Source of the DNA: Bacillus piscicola
Lineage (GTDB): Bacteria; Bacillota; Bacilli; Bacillales; Marinococcaceae
Direction: 5' to 3'
Length of the DNA: 64,000 bases
Assembly: GCF_022458745.1 (NCBI RefSeq)
Contig: NZ_JAJJJF010000007.1
Coordinates: forward strand, 94,171 to 158,170
Below the pieces are notes generated by a model. That model was given only the letters and a program-made list of their open reading frames with translations, was not told the origin of the DNA and ran no database searches. A program made the translations under genes and the position numbers. Shown piece by piece: positions 63,424 through 64,000 of this stretch (its first letter is position 1; each line of letters opens with the position of its first letter).

Positions 63424-63792
63424 TTATGAATCGGCAAAGTAACGGTCTAAAGCGTCATTCACAAGTCGCGTAATGCTTCTGCGAGTACTATATTTCTCCT
63501 TTTCTAATCGTTCTTGGTTCTCTATAGTAAAGTAGATGGTTTTTCGTACATGACTCTCGTCAAATGTTGGGGGGCGTTTCATATTGTTGGTTGGCACATG
63601 GGGATGTCGATTGCTTTTAAGACTTTTTTCCATAATCGGCGTCTCCGTTTGTTGTGTTTGATTTTTATCCTTTCGTTCTCCTTTTCCTGCGTCTAGTGTC
63701 TCGGCTTCTTCCTCTTGATCCAGCGGAATCACAGTGACAGGTTGTTGTACAATCGGGGAACGCACCTTCTTTTTCTTCACATAATAAGCCAT
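63424..63792 (-). CDS. Ribbon-helix-helix protein
   Basis: A 122-residue protein. A basic, disordered N-terminal part (YYVKKKKVRSPIVQQP, many Q/K/E) leads to a C-terminal ribbon-helix-helix: KTIYFTIENQERLEKEKYST then RSITRLVNDALDRYF. Such proteins act in plasmid partition or toxin-antitoxin/conjugation control. GAGGGAGAAG precedes the ATG. It lies inside the direct-repeat-bounded island, upstream of the recombinase. Confidence 0.65.
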   Translation of the reverse strand: MAYYVKKKKVRSPIVQQPVTVIPLDQEEEAETLDAGKGERKDKNQTQQTETPIMEKSLKSNRHPHVPTNNMKRPPTFDESHVRKTIYFTIENQERLEKEKYSTRRSITRLVNDALDRYFADS

Positions 63793-63819
63793 ACTTCTCC
63801 CTCTTTCTTTTTCAGATAT

Positions 63820-63860
63820 ACGTCGACTACTACGTCTCCGTTATTACATTGTTATCATTT
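63820..63860 (+). repeat. 41-bp direct repeat, right copy
   Basis: ACGTCGACTACTACGTCTCC and following bases match 60886-60926 with three A/G differences. It sits about 30 bp upstream of the ribbon-helix-helix gene, so it may alternatively be a binding site for that protein. The remaining 140 bases of the window show no recognisable feature. Confidence 0.75.
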
Positions 63861-64000
63861 GCGTGCTGATTTTTTTTACTTTTTTCATAGCGCAGGGAAA
63901 TGAAGGAGAGAAAGCTGTGTCCAATGGTAGGTTATCGTGTTTATGGCATTCTAAAAATGTAGGTTTCGGAAGGCCTTCTATGTTGGTTGCCCAAGAAGGT

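Overview
The window looks like chromosomal DNA of a motile, spore-forming Bacillaceae bacterium. Two Spo0E-type phosphatases, FeoAB, Sco/ctaB with a ba3-type oxidase, SLH surface proteins, sigma-D style flagellar promoters and strong AGGAGG ribosome sites all fit. A MotP/MotS (sodium-type) stator and very acidic surface proteins suggest a halo- or alkaliphile; that is inference, and I cannot name the species.

Layout. 1-3.6 kb: end of a heme-copper (ba3-type) oxidase subunit I, a Sco copper chaperone, a membrane protein and a heme-oxidase-like/NnrS-like membrane protein. 3.7-10.5 kb: a CheX-like gene with its own sigma-D promoter, a large beta-propeller lipoprotein, a small spo0E-like gene (7384-7545), an MFS (CynX-type) exporter and its FadR-type regulator. 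11-24 kb: ctaB, a feoA/split-feoB operon, a GLUG-repeat surface protein, a UPF0180-YtxH protein, a luciferase-like oxidoreductase, a TauE/SafE permease and an SLH protein. 24.1-26.2 kb: a PAS-GGDEF cyclase, then a decayed fic toxin/antitoxin locus.

26.6-47.7 kb is a catabolic island. A sigma-54 activator sits tail-to-tail with an acetone carboxylase operon (acxABC) that has a textbook -24/-12 promoter and an upstream palindrome. Next comes an IclR-controlled cluster (alpha/beta hydrolase, cupin, aspartate-dehydrogenase-like protein, ABC importer) whose substrate I cannot name. A LysR gene then diverges from scoA-scoB-thiolase, followed by an AtoE-like permease and an amidase. Acx, ScoAB and thiolase together would convert acetone to acetoacetate, acetoacetyl-CoA and acetyl-CoA.

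48-61 kb: an SLH/FecR/Ig-like surface protein, the DUF1659-DUF2922-YvrJ trio, a LuxR-type regulator, a second spo0E-like gene behind a terminator-bearing leader, a motP-motS-cheX-cheV operon, and a flagellin whose variable region is replaced by a TolB-like six-bladed beta-propeller. 61-63.9 kb: a decayed island (frameshifted tyrosine recombinase, frameshifted Rpn nuclease, a tiny membrane peptide, a ribbon-helix-helix protein) bounded by 41-bp direct repeats.

Two intergenic repeat families run through the window: a 52-bp tandem unit (with a 156-bp three-unit higher-order repeat at 7.9-8.5 kb) and a 21-bp unit with core TCTGGATTC that always points the same way. A family of near-identical terminator hairpins ends several minus-strand genes.
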